Part shown: piece by piece, positions 35,258-48,755 of the stretch | Layout: every line of letters starts with the position of its first letter | Position numbering within the stretch: position 1 is the stretch's first letter | Origin: Lucifuga dentata | Taxonomy: Eukaryota > Chordata > Actinopteri > Ophidiiformes > Bythitidae | Direction: 5' to 3' | Length of the DNA stretch: 64,000 bases | NCBI GenBank assembly: GCA_014773175.1 | Contig: VXCM01000420.1 | Coordinates: forward strand, 1-64,000 | Notes under the pieces: generated by a model | What the model was told of the DNA's origin: nothing | What the model saw: the letters and a program-made list of their open reading frames with translations, nothing else | Databases searched by the model: none | Made by a program: the position numbers and the translations under genes

Positions 35258-37900
35258 GAGAGGCGGATTTAGGGGCCTCAAATTTGCATGAAAGTAGATC
35301 CCTACTTTTCCACCTGCTGTCAGGGGTTAGTAAAAATGGTCGACTGAATGCATGACAAATGTAACAGAAAAATGGATTGTGAGGATGAATACTATGAATA
35401 TAATATTAATTCGCTCTTTGGATGTTTAAGTTGACAAATAGTGTCTCAGACAGGCAAAGATAAGATGTATTTGTCCTAAGAAGGCAATGACATATAATTG
35501 CATAATCATCACATTTGCAATAAACTGCTCAATACATGCCAGAATATATAATTCAGCTCCTGTTCCTGAATTGTCTGCATCTCAGTTTCAATCAAATCCT
35601 CATGATTTGGTTTAGAGAGGGAAACTTTTCCATGCTTAGACAGCTCTGGGTCGGTGACAGCCAGAAGCACTATATTTAGTTGGCCATTGTGTGGCTGCCT
35701 GCTGCGTCACACATATTTCTGATGCAACCAGTGGGAATAGATGGCTGCCTGCCATGTGAGCTTGCCACAGTGTTTTGAGTCATGGTGAGGTCTTTTATTG
35801 AAAGACACGCTGAACTTCTACGCTTATCAAACCGTCCGCCGTGGGCAGGCCGATCTTGTGTTTATTTTCTTTGTTCAGTAGTTGATCAGGTTCTTTTTAC
35901 AGCAAGCTCTTATCATGAGTTATAATTATAAGTGTGGAGGAGGTGAACTTTGAGTCGCAGCTATCTGAGCACGTGGTGCCATGTCAAAAGCTTCATGTTA
36001 CACCTGCTTTAATAATCTCATTGACACCATGTGATGATAATGTCTTTGTCTCTTACATCAACGTACAGCAGAACTCTCACGTCCTGCAGCAGTGTGTTAG
36101 TAAACAGAAACATGTATGTACAGCTTAAAAATCTGGGGTTACAAAACTGCCATGTATGTAACATAAAGCACCAAACTACGTGGTCCAACATATGAAGTGT
36201 TTGGTGCATGTACTTTTTCTTCTCCAGACTTTGAAAATTAACAGTCATCACCAAACCTTTTGGTTAAACAATATTTTTATGGACAATTTGAATTTGGCTC
36301 TTATAATGCTCTATTAAAACTTTTAAAGAAAATTTCCAGGGCCTAAGTCACCTCGGGACCATGTTATGTTGTCTTCCAGGCTACAATTTAATTAACTGGA
36401 AAAAAAAAATCAATTCAAAAACATAATAAATTATAATATTAATTTTCAGAAACAATAATAAAATAAAAATAAATAGTAAATAAAATAAAACATTATTTGC
36501 AGCAAACAGTCTGTTTTCAAACTTTCCTATTCCTCATTTGTATCTTAACTTTGTTGCTGAAAAAAGTTATTGTAACTCAGAAGACCTAAGAAGTAACAAA
36601 ACTGAACTAAGTGCTGGTTTATGACTAAACAAATGAATCATGGATTTATGTATTATTGATTTCGCAAATGGATACCTTAATGGTGAATTTTCAAGTAATA
36701 TGTAGCCAGGAAGTCTTGTGCTATGACAGCATTTTCCATTTGTGCTAATTAATCTCTTTTGGTTGTAGCGGCTTTAGTAATGAAGAGTCACTTTAACAGT
36801 ATCATGTCCAAATCGTCTCTTTGAAGAGCAGCACAGATCCAAGTGTGACGTCCTTCCTTTGCCATTGGCAGGAGTGTTTATTATAAGCAGAAAGAACAAT
36901 AAACTACTTGGCCAACAAGTGCAACGAGATACACCTTCTCATAAATCAAAATGATGATCCATAATAACTTATCGGGAAGTGTCAAAGCTTTCTGGACCAG
37001 AATGGAACAGTAAGAGGCCATAAAAAAGAATGAGAATGAATCATAACATAAATATTATTCAGTCAGGAGAACTGACTCATGGGACAACGGCTCCTTTTGG
37101 TCCACTCATTTATTTTTCTTACAAACAGTAAATGGCACATTTTTCATAAATAACACTTTTATCAATTCATTTGATGCTCTAAACATATTTAATATCATTG
37201 GTATCAATGCATACTTTCCATGTTGTAAAAGTATCCTGTAAAACATGACGGCAAATGACTTTAAAATCTGACAAAATGAAATATAGCGGAGCCTGAAGAA
37301 TATAAACAATCATGCCAACTGCATATTAAAACTCTCATAATACAAAACGGTAACACACATTTGCATCTGTAACATCAAACTTAGGTTTAGGAAGAAGAAG
37401 AATATCATTGCACAATGGCCATGAAACCAAATAATAACCATGCTGTTCATATCAAAACCAAAGATCTGTGCAAATACTTTTCCCAAAATATGATACAGTT
37501 ACAGCATGTACACTGTAAAATGGAGCAGTGTGTGAGTTCATCCAGATCCATGTCTTACTGTAGATAAAGCTGAAGTTGGCATGCAGGGAAAGACTAATAT
37601 TCAATTGTAATAAGACCTGGTGTGCGTTGGTGTATATTAAATTTCACCTGTTAAAAGCAAGCATGTAATTAAAGTAACATGAATGTTTCTGAGATTGTCT
37701 TTCAGCTGATGGATCCACACCAGAGATTTAATCCTCTGCAACAAGATGATGATCTTGCCAGGCTCCCACGGACGGATGAACTACATTAAGAACCTGTAAT
37801 GCAAACACAGAAAGTGAAATCTTTTCACTTGTGATAGTAAGTCGAAAGTCTTAAAGTTGGAAAGATATTTTGGCAAACATCAACCAACATTTTGTAACAT
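35258..37900. other. Spacer between nmrk2 and atcay
   Basis: No coding exon was recognised on either strand. Short open frames here have no family resemblance. Confidence 0.45.
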
Positions 37901-37909
37901 CATCATTGG

Positions 37910-38065
37910 TGAAGAAGTATCTAAAACAGTAAATGGAGCAATACAATGGAGAAATACTCCATTACTTGTAAAAATCCTGCATAATTTATTTTAAGTAAAA
38001 GCAAGATTTAACAGTAAAATGTTCTCAAGTATCAAAAGTTGCAAACAATGGTACCTGTCAAAGTA
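37910..38065. repeat. Fragment of a dispersed fish repeat
   Basis: The phrase AAATACTCCATTACTTGTAA and following TTTTAAGTAAAAGCAAG resemble internal sequence of the CAGAGGTGGAAAGTAAC repeat family seen at 17600. A similar piece occurs near 49490. Ends cannot be defined. Confidence 0.45.
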
Positions 38066-39250
38066 CACATGTTAATGCATCAATAATGAAATTTCAATAC
38101 AGGAAATCAAACCAAACTCCTCAAAATTGGAGGTTTTGGTATTTTCATCCTATTAGATCAGTTAAAGGATTGCATGAGCCCATACAGGGAAACTCCAAAA
38201 CTCAGATAATGTGAGAAAAAGGGTTGCATCATCAAGGAGAAATAAGGTCCTTCATAACATAACGGAAAACCTTGACAGTTTTTAGCTGTGAAAAGGTTTT
38301 ACTCCACCACATACATGACAGAGTAAAAACTACATTATTTCCCTCTATGATGCAGTAAAGGTAAACTAGAAAGTCTCCCAAACTGGAAATGTAAATTGCT
38401 AACTTTACATTACTTAACATTATCACCATTGCCGCCACAAATATAACATTCCTAATTTAATCCTCAGTGTCAGCAGCATGAATATAGTCAAAATTCTGGG
38501 AGTGTGTCAGTACACCTCCATGACACATATCAGGTTTGCCTATTTATTTTACTCCAGCTTCCTTCCTGGTGTTTGGTTAGGAGGTCCATTCCTGGGATGT
38601 TGGCCAGGTCTCTGGCTGCTCCCTCCTTTGATATATGGAAGCTGAAAGGAACGCTTCTAAAATAATCCAGCTCACCCCCACTGCCTCACACAGGCGGGTA
38701 TTTCCCTGATTTCGGTACCGGTGGATCAGTTTGCCAGTCTGTGCCAACTGTTGCTTGATGCTCCAGCCAATTAAAAATAGAATTGACCGATTGTGTGCAG
38801 ACAGACTTAAAGAGACCAGCAGATGTGCTTTACGTAATACGAGGTATGGAGGGAACATGATGTTTGAGGAGTCGGCTCGCATTTCTTGGTGTGGATTTCC
38901 ATGCAGTCAGAATTTAAAGAACTGAGACATGACTTAGCAAAAGGGGGAAAAAATCCTAATTCTCCAGAATGCATTTGATTTATGACTGGACAATTAAGGA
39001 AAATCATTTTAATATCTGAATGTGGGCATCACATTTTGCAAATTAATATTTTATTCCACATAATTTAGATTTTGCTTTCTATCGTTCTGTTGTGGCTTGA
39101 CTTGTCTGATGCTGTAACTTGGATCTCGTAGCTAGTTGAGCTGAAGGATGACCCCCCGTAGACCTTTCGACCTTTACCCAAAACCCCAAACTGATCATCT
39201 AGCCAATTTTTGGCAGATTTATTGTGTCATATCTCCTTTGCTCACATAAC

Positions 39251-39291
<41 letters not shown>

Positions 39292-39402
39292 ACGAGATAT
39301 TTCCCTGTATCTAGAGTTTAGTTACATTCGGTTGACATTACAAACCAGTCTGGAAAGTCAGTTGGGTGGAAGTGAGGTTAATGAGAAACCTATACCTTAA
39401 TG
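38066..39402. other. Probable 3' untranslated and downstream region of atcay
   Basis: No independent coding exon is evident. A (GT)n run lies at 39253-39288. If the terminal atcay exon at 39442-39403 is right, its 3' UTR runs leftward through here. Confidence 0.35.
39253..39288. repeat. (GT)n microsatellite
   Basis: A pure GT dinucleotide run of about 18 units. Confidence 0.95.
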
Positions 39403-40435
39403 TCAGATGTCATGGCCCATCTCCGCCATCATCGACTTTGGCCTGGAAGTGGTATATTACAGATGAGCCATAAGTAAATATAAACTTTTTACTAATTCAT
39501 GCACACCAAAAAAGGCTAAAATTTCTGTCACTGATACATCCACATGGTCACACTCACATAAAAGGTGAGATGATGCTAATACTGATTAACAGCCTCTTAC
39601 ATACTTATAGTGAAAAAAATCCATATGAACAAACCCAAATTTTCTGCCTAATTTCAGTATCTTATTAATTGTTTAGTTAAAATAACCATTGCATTTTTTT
39701 TTTACATGCTTTAAGACAAATAAGCCAATAAATATGCTTTCATGACTCTGTCGCATAATTATGCATGCACTCTGCATATATGCACAGAAAAATGAGGTCA
39801 CCTTTCTTTAGGCCGGGTTGAGTTGGTTTGCTGCCGTTCGTGCTCGGATCTGTAAGTCAGACACACGAGTATCAGATCTGCATGTCAGAAAAAGGTATTC
39901 TCCTTTCCTTTCAGTGTTAGATTGCATTAAAATCTATGACCCACCTCTCCTTTTGTGCTCTTATCTTCTCATTATCGTACCTGAGAAAAATGAGGACAAA
40001 AATCTTTGACTCATGTATCTCAGCTGACATCTCAACAGAAGCTCATTTGTGTGTGTCTACATTATTTACTGCTCTGCATCTCAAAAGCTTTCTTTTTTCT
40101 TTTCCTTTTTTTTTTTTTTTTTNTTTTTTTTTTTTTTTACATATTTTTGTATTTTCATTTTTAAATTAATAGAATAGAATAGAACTTAATTGTTGAGCCA
40201 AGACATCTTTAATTAAAATGTCTTTATCCTTGTAATTTTTGTTTTAAACCCCATGTGCATTATTCAGTTTCTAATGTATGCCTTATGTAAAGCACCTTGA
40301 ATAATATTTCTGTATAAAATGTGCTACATAAATAAAACTGTCTTTTCTTGCTCCATTGTCTGATGTATTCTGTATAACCTTGTGTAATGTATATGATAGG
40401 ACTCATAGCTCCATTACAAAATCCTATGTCATGAT

Positions 40436-40470
<35 letters not shown>

Positions 40471-40986
40471 TTTTTTAGCATTTTTAGGCTTCAGATGTTA
40501 GATTTTGGCCACAAAGGACAGAAAGTTTAAAGTTTGAATAATGTTTTTGTCCAACTGAGTGTAGTTAAAACCACTGATCCAGCTGTCCAAGTACAATAAA
40601 ACAATTATATGCCAATAATCAGGACTTTTTGTGTTTTCTCATTGATTTTATAACAAACCATCATATAACATTTTGTAAACTTTGTGAGAGAAACATGATG
40701 CTCTCTGGTGGTTGAGAGTACTTACTGCAGCACACATTCAGGGATCTGCGCATGCTCCATAGGGATAATCTGACTGAGCTCCTCCAAAGTTTGAACATAA
40801 CGGATCTTATCCATGAACTTCACACTGCAGAGGACAGAGATAATGCGATGGGTGTATTTTGTGTTTTGTGGTTGTCTGAATCGTTACGGCTTATCAGGGT
40901 ATCAGTTTACCTTCTCTATATTTTCTTAATCTTAAAAAAAAAAATAATAATGTGTAGCCTCAGCAAAGAAAATCAATGTAACATTA

Positions 40987-41018
<32 letters not shown>

Positions 41019-44000
41019 NTTTTTTTTTTTTTTTTTTAGAGTGTAGCTTTAGAGGCTAATCAGTTCATAAATTGCTCAGAATGATGGATCATAAACCTCT
41101 GTAAATGCTCACCTGATGAAAGGTCTTGAGATGGCCAGGACGGTGCGGATGAACCATGTTGGGTGAGCAATAAGCAGACACTTTAGATTCTTCCTCAATC
41201 TGCAATTGAAATAATTGACTTTAGCATTTCCATCACTTGCAGCTACACATATTTGACCATATTCTGCCTTCCTGACTTGAACTTTTCCCCTCTTACCTTC
41301 TTTCAATCATCTGGTAGCACCTCTTGAGCCAGCTGATGCCAGGCATCCTCCTGCGAGGAGTCGCTCCATTCAGGTAAACAATCATGTAATCTTCTGCCAC
41401 CAGCAGCTCCAGGCTGCTCACAACATACCTGAAACATCACAAACACACCTACTGACTATCATAGCATATTAGATTAAGATATTATCTCAAGTACAAACAG
41501 CTTTTGTGCACAAATTGTGATTACAAGTGGGTCTAATGTGCCCAGTGGGTCTAAATGTGCTTTGTAGAGGACATTTTTTGATGCTAAAATGAAGGAGTGA
41601 CACTGTTTGATCTTAGTGTCAAATGCTAATGCAAACATAATTTGGAGCACATACCTCTTAGATAACTTATTTATCTTCAGTTTATTCATCCTCAGTTAAA
41701 TCTGTTCATCGCTTATACAGTGAATCCAAGCATAAAAGTCATTTGAAAGGCTCTTACAGGAAAAGATTCTCCATGATGTATGTGTAGTCGTCACAGCTGC
41801 TGTCGGGAAGGTAGCAGGCAGCAAACACTATGATGGCATTCAGCCCTTCACCGTAATAACCTGAGAGAGAGAGAGAGAACAGAGACACACTCAGCAACAT
41901 ACATTTACAAATTCTGACTCTGAGCAAATTCAATTTTCAGTCATCAGCATTGGTCCTGCATGCAAACACACATACCCACACCTCACACTAACCTCCATGT
42001 GTGACCACCCTCAGGTATGGTCTGATAACCTGCATGTCGATCCTTTGCTCCTGGTCACCGATGATGACTGTCCTCCAAAGACGATCGGATGAGTCTCTCG
42101 CTTCCTCACTTTCACCAGGGAGGTGCTTTGCCGTGGCCACAGGTGTGTCATCTGGAAACAAGGGGACACCAGATATGTTTTAGATATCTGATTTCAGAGA
42201 GAAAATCACTTTTATCTTCATCTTTTCTCCTGTGTATATTTTACTGCTGTTTGAAAAGGTTCTAGTTGTTTGAGGTGAAACAACAGACAGATAGAAAAAT
42301 ATTGCTAATTTTATGTAATTTTTGCTTTATTTGACAGCAGTGACTAACAGGAAATCCCATGGGGTAACAGTCTGATACAGAACTCCATTTTGCTTCTCAA
42401 AAAATGTGCATCTCCTAATCTGAAATTCTCAGTGACCCCTTCAGTTCTCTACATGGGTCTTTCATTGACCTTCCCACTCCAGTTCATTGCCATTGTTGAT
42501 GAACTCCAATGAGTCGGTCTCATCAGGGGTCTCAATGTCATCTACGTTGATGTCCAGGTCATCGGGTGTTTCCAGGAAGTCATCAGACAGCACTGACCCC
42601 TCGCTCTGCTCCAGGGACAGGTTCATGTCTGGGACCACCAGGGTGCGACGCTTTGACTGGGCCGTGGAGTCTCTGAGATTCAGAGTGGTGGGAGGGTCTG
42701 AAGTGACACAAGATAGTGAATGAACTTCACTTGAAATGTACATGCTTAATGAGTAGTAAGAAAGTGTGTGAATGACTGTGTGAAGGACTTCATTTACTGG
42801 TTCTGTTGTCAGTCAGGCCACACGAGGACTCAAGCTCTCCATCCTCTGGTAGGGGCCTGCAGAAAAAGAAATGACTTGAAATAACTGAATTGTTGTGATT
42901 CTAAAAACTTAAAAAGATAACACATGTAAAGCATGTTTAAAATGACCTTTTAGAATATTTCTGCTTGATGGAATTGTGGATGAAGTCTTTGGATTACAGC
43001 TGAAGCATTGCAAAGCTTTAATGAAGTGTCAAACAAAAATCAAAATATGGTCACACAATATAGAACAAGATATTTCTAAATTTTAAAAAACTCCTTAAAA
43101 TTAAAGGGGAAATGGAGAGTTTAAAAGGGTAAATATAATATATATGTAATGACTGTGGACGCAGTAGAGACATTATTAAGATGACATGAATTATAGTGTC
43201 TCTTTGGCTTTCTGCTTCTGTATTAATGGTTGTTTTGGTATTTATATGGTATTTATTTAATTGCCAGACTAATTTAAAAGGGATTACTATGACAAAAACT
43301 GTAAGATAAACTCTAAAGTATATGCACCATCTTTCTCAGCATTTTCTCTCCTTCTCTTTTGGTTTTGCAAAAGCTCTTTTGTGATTTAAGGAGAGTGCAC
43401 ACAAAAGATGTCGCTTGAGAAATGAACACTGGTAATTACCATTTCCTCTCTGTCATTATAATGAGACAGCTGAACCCTCAGTGCTGTGGGACAAGAAGGC
43501 TAGATTATAGTAGAATGCTGACACACACACACACTCAGACACGTGTACCCCCAATAATTGAGTTATGGGGTAATTGCAGTTATTATGCTGTCAGTAGCTT
43601 TGTACTGTAAGTACACGTCAGGAAGAACAGATATTGAAGAGTGGGTTAAATGTCAACAACTATATTCGTCACTATACATATGAAATACCCATAAGATGCC
43701 CTTATTAGGCACATGCTCAAACACCTTTTCCTTGTTAGAAGCAGCAATTAACAGCTGTAACCTGATGTCGACCATCTCTCATTTGGAGGATGGACTGTTA
43801 GCTACGTATCTGCCAAACTAAGCTACAACATTTATGGAGGGCAGAATGGTAAAAAGGAGTTCTTATCAGAGATCCCGCTTTCTGTGGCACACAGCATCAT
43901 TATCGGTATCTGATCTCCTGCTGTAGAAGCACAAAAGATAAAATCACGATATTGTCTCTGCAAATGTTCAAGTCAGCTCACTGCTGCTTCTGCTGCTACC

Positions 44001-44739
44001 GGAGTATGTGCAAAGGCTGCAGCTGTGTCCAATTTTCCTCTTCTCTGAGGAAACATATATGTTAAAACAACAAGCAGACAACTTCAAAAGAAAGCAGACC
44101 AAGATTCAGACCTTCATAGGAACATCATACAAAGCAGCTGCTGCCACACCAGCAAAGGCTCAAGCTTGAGAAGCATCTGTGCAGATCTACAATCGCCCCA
44201 CCTAGGAACTGAAATGTTTAATTTCTGTAGAACTGGCTCAGTGCACACAATATGCAGCAATGTTCAGAATTAGACTTCAGTCTCCAAGACATCATCAGGT
44301 GAATCCCTTGAAACCAAAGACTTCAGCAGCAATGAAGTACCAAGTAGCTTAAAAAGTCCAAGTGAACACGATATGGTGATTTACAGCATGGTCCTATATA
44401 GTTATGTTGTAGCCCCAAAGAAAAAGCCAAAGAGTGAGGAAGATCAGAGCAGAGAGAGGGGAGAAAAAAAGAAGCAATCAATGATAGTGATTAAATATTG
44501 TTTTCTATTTCTATTTCTTTGTCTATTACTGCCTTGTTGATTTGTGCAAGTCTTTTGACAAAAAAAAAAAAAAAAAAANAAAAAAAAAAAAAAAAAAAGA
44601 CCTGATCAAGTGTTATAACAGCATCATAATGTAGGCTGTAACAGTACGTCTTTAGTTCTACATGAATATGTAGAGCAAGGACACTCATAGTATTGTAGAT
44701 GTGGTAACACATGTACACACGTAGACATGCAGGCCGACA

Positions 44740-44773
<34 letters not shown>

Positions 44774-44872
44774 CACAAACATGCACACAGGATACCTGGG
44801 GAAATCCTCGTCTTGCCACTCGTCTTTAACCTCCATGCTGTCCATGCGTAGAGTAGCTTTTGCTGTCCCCAT
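39403..44872 (-). CDS. atcay: Caytaxin (BNIP2/CRAL-TRIO family)
   Basis: Minus strand. Eight exons are firm: 44872-44796, 42856-42798, 42697-42470, 42151-41993, 41860-41758, 41428-41297, 41199-41113, 40824-40726. Two short terminal exons, 39849-39802 and 39442-39403 (stop TGA), are inferred from splice sites and frame closure. The model gives 343 aa; human caytaxin has 371. The protein opens [20 protein letters not shown], close to human caytaxin. It carries the acidic [19 protein letters not shown] block and the kinesin light chain binding motif ELEWED (residues 117-122), split by the exon 3/4 junction. From about residue 150 runs the BCH/CRAL-TRIO domain, with [33 protein letters not shown] and [16 protein letters not shown]. 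Caytaxin is a neuronal adaptor that carries cargo on kinesin-1 and affects glutaminase; human mutations cause Cayman ataxia. The predicted tail after CVLQ differs from the human one. Its position beside nmrk2 matches human 19p13. Confidence 0.93.
40160..40345 (+). mobile_element. 3' tail of an L2-like LINE (fragment, in atcay intron)
   Basis: TGTAAAGCACCTTGAATAAT followed by GTGCTACATAAATAAAACTG is the typical tail of fish L2/CR1-like retrotransposons. It is read on the plus strand, after a GAATAGAATAGAA run. Confidence 0.55.
40432..40473. repeat. (TTTA)n microsatellite
   Basis: About ten TTTA units inside an atcay intron. Confidence 0.9.
42857..44795. other. atcay intron 1
   Basis: Sequence between coding exons 1 and 2 of atcay. 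It contains an A-run with an N at 44579 and the CT repeat near its upstream end. No nested gene is seen. Confidence 0.55.
44741..44770. repeat. (CT)n microsatellite
   Basis: A CT dinucleotide run just inside the first coding-region intron of atcay. Confidence 0.9.
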
Positions 44873-46029
44873 CCTCTGCCAAGGAGGACGAGCTTCAGCA
44901 CACTGTGGTTCACAAACCGACAGCACAACATTATCACATGAATATACCAGGTAATCATCCTCCAAATGCTGTTTAAACATAGTTGTAGCTGCTTTTATTA
45001 GCTTGTTAAAGTCTGATACTGTTTTAGCCAAATAGAAGAATCCAACCTCAAGTCTCTTCAAATCTTCAACCTCTATTATTTTCTCATTACCACCAATTCA
45101 GCCTGAACTAAAGCGGAACAAAGCTGTACCTACAAAGTACATAAATAAATGTGAGCATAAATTAAACATTACATTGCTCATAACCCCTCGTAAACCCCTC
45201 TGGATGTTACAAACATATCTCATGTCATAACATATATTATACTGTATGTCATCATCTGAACTTCCATAATATATAAGAAAATAATGAATCATGGCAGAAA
45301 TCTGCACACAGTGTTGCATGTCAGTCTCCATGTTGTTTGAGTCTTTGGGTTTAGGCTGTGTTGTTATGCTGCCATACAGGGTTCAGTCATGCACATCATG
45401 TGAACATCATGTGTGAGTCTCATGTCATAAATGTGCTTGGGAGAATAATGTCCTTCCTGCGTCATCGGCCCAAACCGAGTTCATGCGGCAGACATTTCCG
45501 AAGGCCATTTATCTACTGGCGTGATGCTGATGTGCTATTGTGAGACACATTCAAACATGCATTAAAAAAAAAAAAAAAANTTAAAAAAAAAAAAAAAAGC
45601 TGAAAACGTGGACTAAAAGGACCTGGCCCTTAGGCTACATGCTGCTGGAATGCTGTGCTGAGATAAGTTATGAATAATAATGGCCTGGTTGTTTACAATA
45701 TTTTATTTTAAGAGGCTAGTTGTAGTGCTTGATGTGGAATTAATGAGGATAACCTTAAGTGTTAGTTCACTCAGATCAGATCACAAAAAACATTTTCCTC
45801 ATTATTGTCACTCGTAGTGGCTATGCAGACAATTTTGTTTTTTATTTGTCTATATTAATTTATTGGCTGCTTCAACTTTATCAACTGGTTTTCCAATTAA
45901 ACCCAAGTAGTTAACTATTTGTAGACAATATAATTTTATTTTTCACCAGATTTAGAGCAGTTAATTGGTAAAATATCAGTTCTTATATATAATATTCTTA
46001 CAATTAATGTTGATTCAAAACATGTACGC
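44873..46029. other. Upstream of the atcay start
   Basis: TTGGCAG sits nine bases before the atcay ATG and may be an acceptor for the first coding exon, so a 5' UTR exon probably lies further upstream on the minus strand. I cannot place it. An N lies in an A-run at 45580. Confidence 0.4.
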
Positions 46030-46580
46030 CAGTGTTCAAAAGTTTGGAATGACTCAGAAATGTTTATGTTTTTGACTGAAATTGATACTTTTATTCAACA
46101 AGGTGGTACTGAGTTAATTTAAATACATAAACGAGGCATTAGTAATATTGCAAATGCCTATTACCAAATGATTTATAATTATTTATTCATATAAAACTGC
46201 AAAGCCTATTTTCAGCAGCCCTTGCTCTATATAATAAAGTCTTTTAGCTCATCCTTAATTAATCATGTTTAAATGGTAATTAGTTATTGGAGACACCTTT
46301 GCAATTGTGCCAGCACATCTAAAACCCATTACTCAGTTCAAATAAGCAGGTAAATTGTCTTTACTTGGTTTAGCAGGTACTGGCATTCCTAAACTTAATT
46401 TCTGGGTTCAAAAATGACACAAAATAAAGCAGATTTCTCCAGAGACATGTCAGTCTGTTGTTTTTAAGTACATCAGTCTGTAGTTTGAGGGACAGATTCC
46501 TTGCAGATTATCATTGGCTACTTCCTTTATTAGTACACATCAAATACCAGTGTCCTCTCCAACACTGAAAAGATGCTTGT
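46030..46580 (+). mobile_element. Tc1-like transposon remnant, 5' part
   Basis: It begins CAGTGTTCAAAAGTTTGGAA, a Tc1-type terminal repeat. About 380 bp on, a degenerate reading of the transposase start is visible (TTCAAAAATGACACAAAATA, then CAGATTTCTCCAGAGACATG). It continues into the helix-turn-helix part until about 46580, with stops and indels. The 3' two-thirds and the right terminal repeat are not seen. Confidence 0.65.
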
Positions 46581-47984
46581 ATTTAATAATTAACAGCAGC
46601 ATTAATCAAGTCTTTTTCATGTCTTTTTTGTTACCCAAAGGTGTAGCAAAAAATAAAATACAAGTCAATTAGTCAATGACAAAAAAAAAAAAAAAAAAAA
46701 AANTTTGTGGTGATCAAATTATAAAAAAAACCAAAACAAAAAAAAAACCTTAAAAGTGTAACAGTAAAGCCTCTTTTCAGAAATGTCCTGTTACAGATAA
46801 TTCACAGAGCTCACTGTGAACACGTTTCATTGTTTTCTATGGCTGGTCAAAGATGATTTTCAATGAAAAATGTTCACAGTTAAGTAACTAGGAATGTCTG
46901 CAAACTCTGACCAATAACATGAAAACTATTAATATGTTTACATACCATGGTAAGCGAGGTATTCAATTTTTTTTTTTTTTTTTTTAATAATCTGGGTAAA
47001 CTGATCTTTTAAATGTCTCTAATATAAAGATCCTTCTGTTTAAATGGATGTTTTCAGGCTTTTACACACAAATCACTCTTTAAAGTGGCTTCTGTCATAC
47101 TTTAGATAATTTTTTTGAAGTGTCCTATAACAGATCCTTTATTTTCACTGCTAAATGTGGGCTGCAAGAGGCATGTGATGGTTAGAGAATAAACTGGAAA
47201 TTTGCACAGAAACAACATATCAGTGTGTGACGATTGTTGCCTGAGCAGATGTCTCTTGCTAGACTCCAGCCGTTCATACAGTGAACATAAAGCAATGTTG
47301 CAGCAGCATGTGCTTGCTCGGGATTTGTGTCCAGATGGGTTAACGGCCCCTGTTTCTCACCCCTCATATACTATTAACTTTATTCTACCTTCCAAACATG
47401 GAATCTAATATTCTGACTTAGTGATGGAAAGCAAAGGGCTGCAAAGGCTCAGTTTACCAACTAGAGTAACAATGTTTGGGTAGTTTTCAAGCCTGTAATT
47501 ATATAAGATCCCTTTTTAATAGTGTTTTGAGTTCATATTCTCATTTTTTAATTTTTTTTTTTTTTTAATTTTGTTGATATGAACTATAAAGGAGCTAAAT
47601 CAGGGATCACTATCATAAGGAGATTTCAACAACAAGCAGTCCATGTAATCTTAATGAATTTCATTGTAGACACATTCTAAACAAGAATTTTTAAAACTTT
47701 CCTTTTCCCCCCCTCCTTTGGAAAATAATTTGCATGATTTGCAGCTTCAAATATTCTTTAGATTTAGATTTAGGAGTTGTCTAATTGCACTCTATAAGAG
47801 AGGAGAGGATCTTATCACAACATCCATCCACTCCTCATCTGACAAATGGAGACAAACATTGCCACACTAGTTTGAACCACATATTCAAAATAAAGCAAAT
47901 CATTAAATGCCCTCAGTGCATCACATCCTGAGCACTTAATCCTCTCAAAACCAGAGGTGAAAGGTAAGTTACTTACACAGAAAG
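46581..47984. other. Spacer, nothing recognised
   Basis: AT-rich with poly-A and poly-T runs and an N at 46703. No exon was recognised. Confidence 0.4.
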
Positions 47985-48209
47985 GTAGTTTCCTCCTTCA
48001 CCGTTTTTTTTCACTCCTTCCCTGTTTGGCTTTGTGATGCCCCTCTTTTTGATTTTGTATGTCCTCCTTAGAGGTCCATAAGCAGAACGTGGTTCATCAC
48101 TGTTTTCACCTGCAGATGGAACACTGTTGTGCTCAGGACCTGGAACTGGAGGTCTCCGCTGTTTGCTGATGCTGTTAATGGAAGCTGAGAGAGAAGCTGG
48201 GTCTCCCTG
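47973..48209 (-). CDS. Unidentified exon-like ORF
   Basis: On the minus strand TTTGCAG at 48210-48216 is a good acceptor. It is followed by an open frame starting GDPASLSASINSISKQRRPP and running about 75 codons. It is basic toward the end (RRTYKIKKRGITKPNR). The frame ends ...NYLSV with TAA, but GTAAGT, a perfect donor, overlaps that stop, so it could be either a terminal or an internal exon. I do not recognise the protein. It lies upstream of atcay and downstream of the SLC1A exon on the same strand, and might belong to either transcript or to neither. Confidence 0.35.
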   Translation of the reverse strand, partial: QGDPASLSASINSISKQRRPPVPGPEHNSVPSAGENSDEPRSAYGPLRRTYKIKKRGITKPNREGVKKNGEGGNYLSV

Positions 48210-48216
48210 CAAAGAG

Positions 48217-48691
48217 AACAATATTTGGGAGAGCCTGGGTCATTGCACAGCACACAGCATCCTGCTGTCATGTTTTGAGTTCCTACTACCATTCAGATCC
48301 CATGTTGTTTTTGGACTAAAGATAATCCTCGCCCTGTGATTTTTATCTTGTCTGATGATGATCCTCCTCTTTTCCTTTCATTTGCTGCTACTAAAATCCC
48401 TCTCTGCTCTCCTCCCTTTGCCTTCCCGCAGGCTCTAATCCTGCTGTGATGATGTCATCCATATGGGAGCTGTGTATTGATGGTTATGTAATCACACCTA
48501 CCTACCTTCTCCTTGGATCTCTTGTGCTGAGCATGAGACAGGAAACTACATAAATGCCCAGAGTCAGGATCAGCTGTTTTCTGTCTCCTGAGTTATGCAT
48601 TCACTCCATATTGCATCTGTCATTTCATGTTTTTATCCCTCCTTCTGATAAAGATGGATGCTTCTCCTTCACCACTGTTCCCTGGCAACAA

Positions 48692-48755
<64 letters not shown>

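Noticed and set aside
37700..37800. Minus-strand segment after TTACAG considered as the caytaxin terminal exon
   Set aside because: In the required phase it reaches a stop after three codons, and the exons at 39849 and 39442 fit better.
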